From Hellea balneolensis (GTDB lineage Bacteria; Pseudomonadota; Alphaproteobacteria; Caulobacterales; Maricaulaceae): DNA of 6,453 nucleotides. The stretch spans positions 1 through 6,453 of the forward strand of contig QIKS01000082.1 in the NCBI GenBank assembly GCA_003233025.1. Reading direction: 5' to 3'. A program made the position numbers and the translations under genes. Below are positions 1-6,453 of the stretch, piece after piece. The notes beneath the pieces are model-generated. The model was not told where the DNA came from, did not search any database, and was given only the letters and a program-made list of their open reading frames with translations. How positions within the stretch are numbered: the first letter of the stretch is position 1; each line of letters opens with the position of its first letter.

Positions 1-723
1 CCTTTTAATGGCCGTGTTCGCGATAAATTTGCCGACATAGGTCAATTTGTTGGCCCTGGCGCAAGGTTGGGCCGGATTTTCTCAACCGATTTTGCCGAAG
101 TGCGCCTGGCCTTAAGTGATGCGGATCTGGCCCGGCTTGATTTGCCTGTAGCCTTTGTTGCTTCGTCGAGAGACGCGGCGCCGGCGGTGTTGATCAGCAC
201 AATTATCGCCGGTCAACTGCGCGAATGGCGCGGACATATTATGCGCACAGACGCCGCTTATGACACCAACACCCGCGCCCTGTTCGCCATCGCCGAAGTG
301 GCAGACCCTTACGGCGAGGGCGCTGCGGCGGGCGGCTATCCTTTGGCACCAGGCTTGTTTGTCGACGCGCAAATTTCTGGCAAAATTTTGGACAATGTCA
401 TGGTTATCCCGCGCGACGGATTGCGGCCTGACAATAAGGTTTATGTGGTCAACAGCGAAGGCCTGGCCGATAGCCGCGACGCCATTGTTTTGGACACCAA
501 TCCGCAACGGGCGGTTTTGGCAGGCGGGGTTGTTCCAGGCGAGTTGATTATTTTGTCGCCTTTGGAGAAATCCCAATTGAGCTTAAAATTTAGAGTTTTG
601 GATATTAATGATCCCAGCATTGTTTTGGTGGAACCTGAGCCGGATGAAGACGAGGACAAGAAACCGAAAGAGAATGAAGAGGACGGCGACAAGAAGAAAG
701 CCTCCGCTGAGGGAGCTGAATAA
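1..723 (+). CDS. RND efflux periplasmic adaptor (membrane fusion protein), C-terminal part, 5' truncated
   Basis: The adaptor links an inner-membrane RND pump to an outer-membrane channel across the periplasm. The frame is open from base 1 and gives 240 residues before TAA, so the true start, signal peptide, hairpin and first half of the lipoyl domain lie off the window. The first residues (PFNGRVRDKFADIGQFVGPG) match the second half of the barrel-sandwich lipoyl domain, with its usual G-x-V and GQFV-x-PG pattern. Fragment residues of about 26-133 (from RIFSTDFAEVRLAL) look like the beta-barrel domain, and about 134-200 (IPRDGLR to VVPGELIILSPLE) like the membrane-proximal domain. Residues 211-240 form a highly charged tail with 14 Asp/Glu and 6 Lys, which is not part of the conserved fold. 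A TTG at 67 could be mistaken for a start, but conserved adaptor sequence continues upstream of it. The stop overlaps the permease ATG, indicating one operon and translational coupling. The family call is firm; the exported substrate is unknown. Confidence 0.9.
   Translation, partial: PFNGRVRDKFADIGQFVGPGARLGRIFSTDFAEVRLALSDADLARLDLPVAFVASSRDAAPAVLISTIIAGQLREWRGHIMRTDAAYDTNTRALFAIAEVADPYGEGAAAGGYPLAPGLFVDAQISGKILDNVMVIPRDGLRPDNKVYVVNSEGLADSRDAIVLDTNPQRAVLAGGVVPGELIILSPLEKSQLSLKFRVLDINDPSIVLVEPEPDEDEDKKPKENEEDGDKKKASAEGAE
709..715 (+). promoter_or_regulatory. Ribosome binding site for the RND permease
   Basis: The purine-rich GAGGGAG lies 7 bases upstream of the ATG at 723, inside the end of the adaptor gene. 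It supports the TAATG overlap start and suggests that permease translation is coupled to that of the adaptor. Confidence 0.6.
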
Positions 724-3700
724 TGCGCGGCTTAATTGCATGGTGGGCACGAAATACGGTTGCAGCCAATCTGTTGATGGTTGGCATTATTCTCATGGGC
801 ATTGTCGGGTTTTTCAAGCTTGAACGAGAATTTTTCCCAACAATAACCATTAACGGCATGACCGTTAGTGCCGCGTGGCAAGGCGCGTCCCCGTCCGATG
901 TTGAAGAACAATTGATCACCCGCATTGAAGATGCGGTGGCCGGGATAGACGGGATTGATTATCTTGAAGCAACCGCCCGCGAAGGGTCGGGCAGCGTTAA
1001 TATTCGTACCAAAGTCAATGCGGACTATGATAAATTATTTGATGAAGTTAAGGCCCGCGTTGACGGCATTAACAATTTCCCCCCCGATGCCTTCCGCCCC
1101 ATTGTCACCCGCTGGGAAGCCAATGCAGATTATATGTTTATTGCCCTGCACGGGGATTTGGACCGGTTAAGCTTGCAGCGCCTCAGCAATGGTATTCGCG
1201 ACGAAATGGCCAAGCTCAAAGGCGGGCAATTGATCGAAAATATCAGCAAGCTTGAAGAAGAAGTGACCATTGAAATTGCCGAAGACGCCCTGCGGCGTTA
1301 CGGCCTGACCTTTCAACAAGTCGCCGCAAGTATATCTGGCTCATCGGTAAATCTATCAGCAGGCCAGGTGAAAACCAGCGCCGGAAATTTACAGCTTAAA
1401 GCCCGCAACCTCGCCAATACAAAGGAAGAGTTTGGCAATATAATTGTCCGGCAAGCTGCCGAGGGTGGGCGGGTTTATTTGCGCGACATTGCCCATATCA
1501 TTGACGGGTTTGAAGATTTTGAATTTGACGCCACCTACAAAAAACAAGAAGCCGTTTTTTTTCGGGTTGTATCACCTGAAAACTTCAATGTGACGGTGTC
1601 CGGCAAAGAGTTTCGCGACTATATAGAGGCAAGAAATAAAACCCTGCCACCCGGTGTCGAGATTTCCATGTGGTTTGACGGCTCGACAATGTTTGATGCG
1701 CGCATGGGTTTGATCGGCTCTAATGCTTTGCTCGGCCTGGCGCTGGTTTTGATCTTGCTGGTCTTGTTCCTGCGACCCGCAGTCGCGTTTTGGGTGACCA
1801 CAGGTATTATTGTGTCTTTCGCCGGCGCCATCGCCGTCTTGCCCTATTTGGGTGTGTCTTTTAACATGATGTCAACCTTTGCCATTCTTTTGGTTATTGG
1901 CATTGTTGTTGATGACGCCATTGTTGTCGGGGAAAGTATTCACTTCCATACCGAACACGGCATCAGCAAAACCAAAGGCGCGATTGCCGGGACCAATATG
2001 GTTGTCAAGCCCGTGTTCTTTGCTGTCATCACCACCATTATGACCTTCATGCCGTGGATGTTGTTATCCGGGCCGATGGTGGCTGTGACCTCTCAAATTA
2101 CCTTGGTGGTTATCGCCGCTTTGGTGTTCTCGCTGATCGAGGCTTTCTTCATCATGCCGGCGCATTTATCCCATCTCAAGCCCCTAAAGCCGATCGCTCA
2201 AGCAAACCGGTTTGAGCGGTTTCAACGCGGGCTTGCGGACGGGCTAACTTATTTTGCCCAAAATAAATTTCGGCCAATTGCTGCATTTGTTTTAAAGTTC
2301 CGCTATGCAACGGTCGCCGTTTTTGTCGGCCTGATGATCTTGTCATTTGGCATTATTGGCGCAGGGCTGGCCAAGGTTGAAATGTTTTCCAACCCGGAAG
2401 GAGATATGATCCAGGCAACGATCAGTTTCCCCGAAGGCACAAATTATGACCGTGTTCTCCAGATAAAAGATCGATTGGACACGGCGATTGAGGAGCTGAA
2501 CGCCAACACGCAAAAAGATTTCGGTGTTGATTTTGATCTGATCACCGCGCCGGGCAGTTTTTCTTTTGGCAATTCCGTTCGGGCTTTCTTAGGTCTGGCA
2601 CCGGTGGAAAGCCGCACGCGCATTTCTTCGAAAAAAATCGCCGACAAGCTGGAAGAATATCTTGGCCCTATTCCCGATGCACGGCGGATCAGTTTTAGTG
2701 CCGAGCGCGGTGCGAGCGGCGGCAGCGGGCGGGTCAATTACGGTTTGGCGTCCAGTGACCCCGAGGCCCTGACATTGGCGGCCCAGGATCTGAAAGAACA
2801 TTTGGAAACCTATAGCGATGTTAACCGCACCAATAATAACCGCGAAAGTTCGGCCCAGGAAATGCGCTTTGCGCTTAAGCCGGGGGCGGAGCGCTACGGC
2901 ATTACTCTGACCGATGTAACGCGCCAAGTCCGCCAAGCCTTTTTTGGCCTTGAAGTGCAACGCTTGCCCCGTAACGGCGAAGATGTCCGGGTGGTTTTGC
3001 GTTACCCGCGGGCAGCGCGCGATTCTATCGACAGTCTGGAGCAATTGCGTATTCGCGGGGCACAGGGTGTCGAGGTTCCGCTTTATACTGTGGCGGATGT
3101 GTCCTTTACGCCCGGTGTCAGCCAGATCTCGCGCCGCGACCGCAAGCGCACGGTTCAAATCGGTGCGCGGGTTAATGGCGGGACGGAAGCCGTGCAAAAA
3201 ATCAGAGAAGACATGGACGAAAATTTCTTCCCCGAATGGCAATTGCGCCACCCCCGCGCGGAACGGCTGGTTATTGGTGACGATGATTTACAAACGACAC
3301 TTGTATCGGAATTACGATTGTTTTTCTTAATTGTTCTGGGGTTAATGTACGGGCTTTTGGCCATTGCCTTTCGCTCCTATGCCCAACCCTTGCTGATCAT
3401 GATCGCCATTCCCTTTGCCTTTGTTGGCATGGTATTTGGCTCTATGCTCCTCAATGTACCTCTGGGCATGTTTTCCCTGTTTGGCTTCTTTGCCGCTGCC
3501 GGTGTGGCGGTGAATGACAATCTGGTGCTGATCGATTATATCAACCGGTTGCGCGCCAAAGGGGTCGGCGCCTATCAGGCAGTTACCGACGCCTGTGTTG
3601 CCCGGTTCAGACCCATATTGCTCACATCTGTCACCACATTTGTTGGCATTATGCCAATGTTTGCCGAACAATCCGTCCAGGCGCAATTTTTAAAACCGAT

Positions 3701-3911
3701 GATTGTTGCCCTGGCGTTCGGGGTGTTGTTTGATTTTTTCCTCACCTTGTTGCTTGTCCCCGCCATGTACGGCATTGGGGTCGATATAAACCGAGGATTT
3801 AAACGCTTGTGGACCGGAGAGAAACAAGCCCCCCTGGGTTCCAGCTATGACCCCCAAATGGTCATCGCCTTGGAAACCGAAGACGTAGGCACGAAAACCC
3901 CACCAGATTAG
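723..3911 (+). CDS. RND family efflux permease (AcrB/COG0841 type)
   Basis: This is an inner-membrane, proton-driven exporter that would work as a trimer with the upstream adaptor. Its 1062 residues are the normal length for the hydrophobe/amphiphile RND family. The start is fixed by the TAATG overlap, the GAGGGAG site and the typical N-terminus MRGLIAWWARNTVAANLLM. By hydrophobicity there are 12 membrane segments: TM1 about 10-30, TM2-TM6 about 329-482, TM7 about 528-548, and TM8-TM12 about 864-1018. Two large periplasmic porter/docking loops lie after TM1 and TM7. TM4 carries the paired acids D397-D398 in GIVVDDAIVVGES, equivalent to AcrB D407/D408. R961 and T968 in ARFRPILLTS match AcrB R971 and T978 by alignment by eye. 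The AcrB Lys940 position is Asn931, followed by Asp932 (AVNDNLVLIDY), a variant also known in other COG0841 pumps. A short hydrophilic cytoplasmic tail ends in TKTPPD. No outer-membrane factor follows. Substrates cannot be read from the sequence. Confidence 0.95.
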   Translation: MRGLIAWWARNTVAANLLMVGIILMGIVGFFKLEREFFPTITINGMTVSAAWQGASPSDVEEQLITRIEDAVAGIDGIDYLEATAREGSGSVNIRTKVNADYDKLFDEVKARVDGINNFPPDAFRPIVTRWEANADYMFIALHGDLDRLSLQRLSNGIRDEMAKLKGGQLIENISKLEEEVTIEIAEDALRRYGLTFQQVAASISGSSVNLSAGQVKTSAGNLQLKARNLANTKEEFGNIIVRQAAEGGRVYLRDIAHIIDGFEDFEFDATYKKQEAVFFRVVSPENFNVTVSGKEFRDYIEARNKTLPPGVEISMWFDGSTMFDARMGLIGSNALLGLALVLILLVLFLRPAVAFWVTTGIIVSFAGAIAVLPYLGVSFNMMSTFAILLVIGIVVDDAIVVGESIHFHTEHGISKTKGAIAGTNMVVKPVFFAVITTIMTFMPWMLLSGPMVAVTSQITLVVIAALVFSLIEAFFIMPAHLSHLKPLKPIAQANRFERFQRGLADGLTYFAQNKFRPIAAFVLKFRYATVAVFVGLMILSFGIIGAGLAKVEMFSNPEGDMIQATISFPEGTNYDRVLQIKDRLDTAIEELNANTQKDFGVDFDLITAPGSFSFGNSVRAFLGLAPVESRTRISSKKIADKLEEYLGPIPDARRISFSAERGASGGSGRVNYGLASSDPEALTLAAQDLKEHLETYSDVNRTNNNRESSAQEMRFALKPGAERYGITLTDVTRQVRQAFFGLEVQRLPRNGEDVRVVLRYPRAARDSIDSLEQLRIRGAQGVEVPLYTVADVSFTPGVSQISRRDRKRTVQIGARVNGGTEAVQKIREDMDENFFPEWQLRHPRAERLVIGDDDLQTTLVSELRLFFLIVLGLMYGLLAIAFRSYAQPLLIMIAIPFAFVGMVFGSMLLNVPLGMFSLFGFFAAAGVAVNDNLVLIDYINRLRAKGVGAYQAVTDACVARFRPILLTSVTTFVGIMPMFAEQSVQAQFLKPMIVALAFGVLFDFFLTLLLVPAMYGIGVDINRGFKRLWTGEKQAPLGSSYDPQMVIALETEDVGTKTPPD

Positions 3912-3922
3912 AAACCAAAAAT

Positions 3923-3928
3923 GGAGAG
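3923..3928 (+). promoter_or_regulatory. Ribosome binding site deciding the M13 peptidase start
   Basis: GGAGAG sits 4 bases before the ATG at 3933. An in-frame ATG at 3921 would place this site inside the coding region, with only a weak A-rich stretch (GAAACCAAAA) ahead of it. The position therefore favours 3933 as the start. Confidence 0.65.
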
Positions 3929-3932
3929 TAAT

Positions 3933-6014
3933 ATGACTTTAAAGAAAATCATCACGCCAAGCCTCATGGCATTGGCATTGGCTGCCGGGCTTAGTGCCTG
4001 TGCGCCCAGCGAAAATACAAATGAAACGGCTGCGCTCATAGAAACCGCCCAGACAGGCCCGGAGCTGGGAACATTTGGCGTTGCCTTGGCCAATATTGAC
4101 GAGACGGTCAAGCCCGGCGATAATTTCTTTAAATATGTCAATGGCAATTGGATCAACAATACGGCTATTCCGGCGGACCGCTCCAGTTACGGTTCTTTTG
4201 GTATTTTAAGAGACCGGTCGCAAGAGCAGGTTCGTGCGATCATTGAAGACACATCCAAAGGGGACAATGCACCCGGCTCGGTTGAGCAAAAAATCGGCGA
4301 TCTTTACGCAGCCTTTATGGACACGGACGCCATTGAAGCAGCGGGTATCGAGCCGATAAAAGCGGACCTTGCAACCATTGCCGCCCTGTCCAGCCATTTG
4401 GAAATTGCCGCTATAATGGGCGACCCTTCTTTGAACCTCCGCTCACCGGTTGGCGGGTTTGTCAGCGTTGACGCCAAGGATACTGAAAATTATATTTTCT
4501 ATCTTACCCAGTCTGGCCTGGGCATGCCAAACCGCAGCTATTATCTGGACGAGGATGAGAAATCCGCCCAGCTGCGTACCGAATATCTTAAATATATGAC
4601 GGTTATGCTGACCGAAACCGGAGCTGATAATGCGGCGGCGCGCGCGCAAGCGGTTTTGGATTTTGAAACGCAGTTCGCTGTCTCCCACTGGACACCCGTC
4701 AAACGGCGCAATCGTGATTTGACCTATAATAAAATGACCAAGGCAGAGCTGATCGCCTTTGCGCCTGGCTTTGATTGGCACGCAATGCTGGAGGCCAGCG
4801 GTCTTGGCGACCAGACAAATTTTGTTGTGCGCGAAACCGATGCCTTGCAAGGCTTGGCCAAAACTTTTGGCGAGACGGATTTGGATGTCATCAAGGATTA
4901 TCTGGTTATCAGCTATGTTGGCCGCAATTCAGCCATTTTGCCCAGCGCTATCGATCAAGCCAGCTTTAATTTTTACAGCAAAGCCCTGCGCGGCACCGAA
5001 GTTCAGCGTGAGCGTTGGAAACGCGGCGTTGGGCAAGTTAGCGGTGCGCTCGGGGAAGCAGTTGGCCAAGTTTATGTCAGCCGTCACTTTAAACAAAACG
5101 CCAAAGATCAAATGGATGCATTGGTCGAGAACTTGCGCGATGCCTTTAAGGACGGGATTGATAATCTCGAATGGATGGGCGATACAACCAAGACCGAAGC
5201 TCAGTATAAATTGGCCAAATTTTATCCAAAAATTGGCTATCCGAAAAACTGGAATGATTATTCGGCGCTAAAAGTTGACCGCGATGATCTTTTTGGCAGC
5301 GTAAAATCGTCAAATCTCTGGGCCTGGAATGATATGATTTCTGATTTGGGTCAAGAGATTGACCGTGAAGCCTTTGGCATGACGCCGCAAACGGTCAATG
5401 CCTATTACAATTCCACCTTGAACGAAATCGTCTTCCCGGCTGCTATTTTGCAAGCTCCATTTTTTGATCCCCATGCAGATGCAGCGGTTAATTACGGCGG
5501 TATTGGCGCAGTGATTGGCCATGAAATGGGCCACGGTTTTGACGACCAAGGCAGCAAATCTGACGGCAATGGCGAGCAACGCGATTGGTGGAGCGAGGAC
5601 GACAAAGCGGCGTTTAAAGAACGCACGGCTGCATTGGTTGCCCAATATAGCGAGTTTGAGCCTCTCGAAGGCCTGTTTGTTAACGGCGCCTTGTCTCTCG
5701 GCGAAAATATCGGTGATTTGACCGGGGTTACCATGGCCTATGCGGCCTATAAAAACTCCCTGGGCGGCGAAGAAGCCCCGATCATTGACGGCTTTACCGG
5801 TGACCAGCGTTTCTTCCTGGCCTATGCCCAAATTTGGCAGCGCAAATTTCGCGATGAAGCCATGCGCACGCAGGTTAAAAACGGCCCGCACAGTCCCGGC
5901 GAATACCGCGCCAATGGCATTGTGCGTAATTTTGACGCCTGGTATGAAGCTTTTGATGTCCAGCCTGGCGATGCCATGTATTTGGCCCCAGAAGACCGCG
6001 TCAAAATCTGGTAA
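3933..6014 (+). CDS. M13 family zinc metallopeptidase, predicted lipoprotein (neprilysin/PepO-like)
   Basis: This is a zinc endopeptidase predicted to cut peptides on the periplasmic side of the envelope. From ATG 3933 it has 693 residues, normal for bacterial M13 enzymes. Residues 1-23 form a lipoprotein signal: MTLKK, a hydrophobic core, then lipobox LSAC with Cys23, the only cysteine in the protein. The N-terminal M13 domain spans about 55-435, opening with DNFFKYVNGNW. The catalytic domain is about 488-690. It has NAYY at 489-492 (substrate backbone binding), HEMGH at 530-534 (two zinc His and catalytic Glu531), and GENIGD with Glu591 as third zinc ligand and Asp595. HSPGEYR at 653-659 matches neprilysin His711 and Arg717. 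The chain ends in Trp, as in many family members. All catalytic residues are present, so it should be active. Lipoprotein sorting (inner or outer membrane) is not determined. An alternative start at 3921 adds only MESN. It begins 21 bases after the permease stop with no visible terminator between them, so it is probably co-transcribed. The natural substrate is unknown. Confidence 0.95.
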   Translation: MTLKKIITPSLMALALAAGLSACAPSENTNETAALIETAQTGPELGTFGVALANIDETVKPGDNFFKYVNGNWINNTAIPADRSSYGSFGILRDRSQEQVRAIIEDTSKGDNAPGSVEQKIGDLYAAFMDTDAIEAAGIEPIKADLATIAALSSHLEIAAIMGDPSLNLRSPVGGFVSVDAKDTENYIFYLTQSGLGMPNRSYYLDEDEKSAQLRTEYLKYMTVMLTETGADNAAARAQAVLDFETQFAVSHWTPVKRRNRDLTYNKMTKAELIAFAPGFDWHAMLEASGLGDQTNFVVRETDALQGLAKTFGETDLDVIKDYLVISYVGRNSAILPSAIDQASFNFYSKALRGTEVQRERWKRGVGQVSGALGEAVGQVYVSRHFKQNAKDQMDALVENLRDAFKDGIDNLEWMGDTTKTEAQYKLAKFYPKIGYPKNWNDYSALKVDRDDLFGSVKSSNLWAWNDMISDLGQEIDREAFGMTPQTVNAYYNSTLNEIVFPAAILQAPFFDPHADAAVNYGGIGAVIGHEMGHGFDDQGSKSDGNGEQRDWWSEDDKAAFKERTAALVAQYSEFEPLEGLFVNGALSLGENIGDLTGVTMAYAAYKNSLGGEEAPIIDGFTGDQRFFLAYAQIWQRKFRDEAMRTQVKNGPHSPGEYRANGIVRNFDAWYEAFDVQPGDAMYLAPEDRVKIW

Positions 6015-6040
6015 CAACCAGATACACCTTTAAATACAAC

Positions 6041-6070
6041 ACCCACCGCATTTTTGCGGTGGGTTTTTTT
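6041..6070 (+). terminator. Rho-independent terminator after the peptidase gene
   Basis: CCCACCGC (6042-6049) pairs perfectly with GCGGTGGG (6056-6063) around a 6-base ATTTTT loop, and A6041 can pair with T6064 to extend the stem. Seven T residues follow (6064-6070). It lies 26 bases past the peptidase stop and should end the plus-strand transcript. Read on the minus strand, the same hairpin is followed by the partly T-rich TGTTGTATTT, so it may also act weakly for the convergent phosphatase gene. Confidence 0.9.
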
Positions 6071-6091
6071 ATGCCGGAACTGTGGACGAAA

Positions 6092-6453
6092 TCACTCGCG
6101 CCGCAATATTTTCTCTGAAAATACATTGCCAATCCAGCCAGACATGAATTCCTGTTTAACAAGGGCAGGATCGTAAACTTGATCGACCCAATTGATAAAT
6201 TCAATATCATGCTTCGCTTTATATTGCAGATAGCTTGCGAAGAAATAATCCAACATGCCGGTTTTGCCGGCTTTCATGTGTAAGTATTTGATGTCGAGCT
6301 GCTCTATGGCCTGCGCCATCGGTTGGCCGAGCTTAAAATGTTTATACAAAACGCCGGTAATTCCGGTACGGTCAGCCCCGGATTTACAATGCATCACGGC
6401 CGGATATTCAAGGGTTTCAAACAAGGACTTCAGATCGTGGATTTTGCTCTTTT
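6092..6453 (-). CDS. Cysteine-based (CX5R) tyrosine/dual-specificity phosphatase-like protein, C-terminal part, 5' truncated
   Basis: This gene runs off the right edge: the frame stays open to 6451, giving 119 residues before TGA at 6092-6094. The signature HCKSGADRTG (fragment residues 21-30) contains the P-loop HCX5R, with nucleophile Cys22 and phosphate-binding Arg28 followed by Thr-Gly. This is the hallmark of the protein tyrosine/dual-specificity phosphatase superfamily, and the DRTG ending resembles IphP-like bacterial members. It is preceded by a hydrophobic strand (YPAVM) and followed by a helix (ITGVLYKHF), as expected for the fold. The downstream part (KYLHMKAGKTGMLDYFFASYLQY and onward) is aromatic and has no motif I can assign. 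The general-acid Asp loop would lie upstream, off the window. A TTG at 6424 is not the real start, because in-frame sequence continues through it (KIHDLKSLFETLEYPAV). There is no signal peptide in the visible part. Its target could be protein, lipid or another phosphoester; the superfamily call is firm and the specificity is unknown. Confidence 0.85.
   Translation of the reverse strand, partial: KSKIHDLKSLFETLEYPAVMHCKSGADRTGITGVLYKHFKLGQPMAQAIEQLDIKYLHMKAGKTGMLDYFFASYLQYKAKHDIEFINWVDQVYDPALVKQEFMSGWIGNVFSEKILRRE

Noticed and set aside
67..69. TTG as the adaptor start codon
   Set aside because: The same frame is open back to base 1 and encodes conserved lipoyl-domain sequence, so the gene begins off the window.
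112..576. 154-codon open frame on the minus strand inside the adaptor gene
   Set aside because: It is antisense to clear adaptor domains and its translation has no recognisable features.
1555..1562. Run of eight T in the permease gene (also seven A at 2631-2637) as a slippage or phase-variation site
   Set aside because: The reading frame is intact, the runs encode conserved-looking sequence (AVFFRV, SSKKIA), and they are too short and isolated to argue for programmed slippage.
2589..3251. 220-codon open frame on the minus strand inside the permease gene
   Set aside because: It is antisense to the second porter domain of a complete RND permease, with no family resemblance and no separate start context. 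It is a shadow frame.
3912..3932. Promoter or terminator between permease and peptidase
   Set aside because: The 21-base gap shows no hairpin, T-tract or promoter-like elements; it holds only an A-rich stretch and the ribosome binding site.
5310..6017. 235-codon open frame on the minus strand inside the peptidase gene
   Set aside because: It lies fully antisense to conserved catalytic sequence of the M13 peptidase, and its translation shows no recognisable domain. It is best explained as a codon-bias shadow.
6422..6424. TTG on the minus strand as the phosphatase start codon
   Set aside because: The frame continues upstream to the window edge with plausible protein sequence, and a start here would leave only 12 residues before the catalytic Cys, removing most of the phosphatase fold.

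Overview
This window looks like ordinary chromosomal sequence from a Gram-negative bacterium. The evidence is a periplasmic adaptor plus inner-membrane RND pump pair and a lipobox-bearing periplasmic or outer-membrane peptidase. The style of the proteins, with base composition near half G+C by eye, suggests an alphaproteobacterium. That placement is an impression from family resemblance and is low confidence. Coding density is very high, and no mobile element, CRISPR array, tRNA or rRNA was seen.

Layout: (1) 1-723, plus strand, is the C-terminal part of an RND membrane-fusion (periplasmic adaptor) protein whose start lies off the window. (2) 723-3911, plus strand, is a complete RND efflux permease of the AcrB/COG0841 type; its ATG overlaps the adaptor stop codon in a TAATG junction. 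(3) 3933-6014, plus strand, is a complete M13 (neprilysin/PepO-type) zinc metallopeptidase with a lipoprotein signal peptide, starting 21 bases after the permease stop. (4) A strong hairpin plus T-tract terminator lies at 6041-6070. (5) 6092-6453, minus strand and convergent, is the C-terminal part of a cysteine-based (CX5R) protein phosphatase that runs off the right edge.

The adaptor and permease should form two parts of a tripartite drug or metabolite exporter; no outer-membrane channel gene is in the window. The short gap before the peptidase, with no visible terminator or promoter, makes co-transcription of all three plus-strand genes plausible, ending at the 6041-6070 terminator. A functional link between exporter and peptidase is inference only. 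The phosphatase belongs to a separate, opposing transcription unit.

No clearly new biological system was found. The points most worth a second look are the exporter-peptidase linkage, the non-canonical TM10 proton-relay residues of the permease, the highly charged tail of the adaptor, and the truncated phosphatase.
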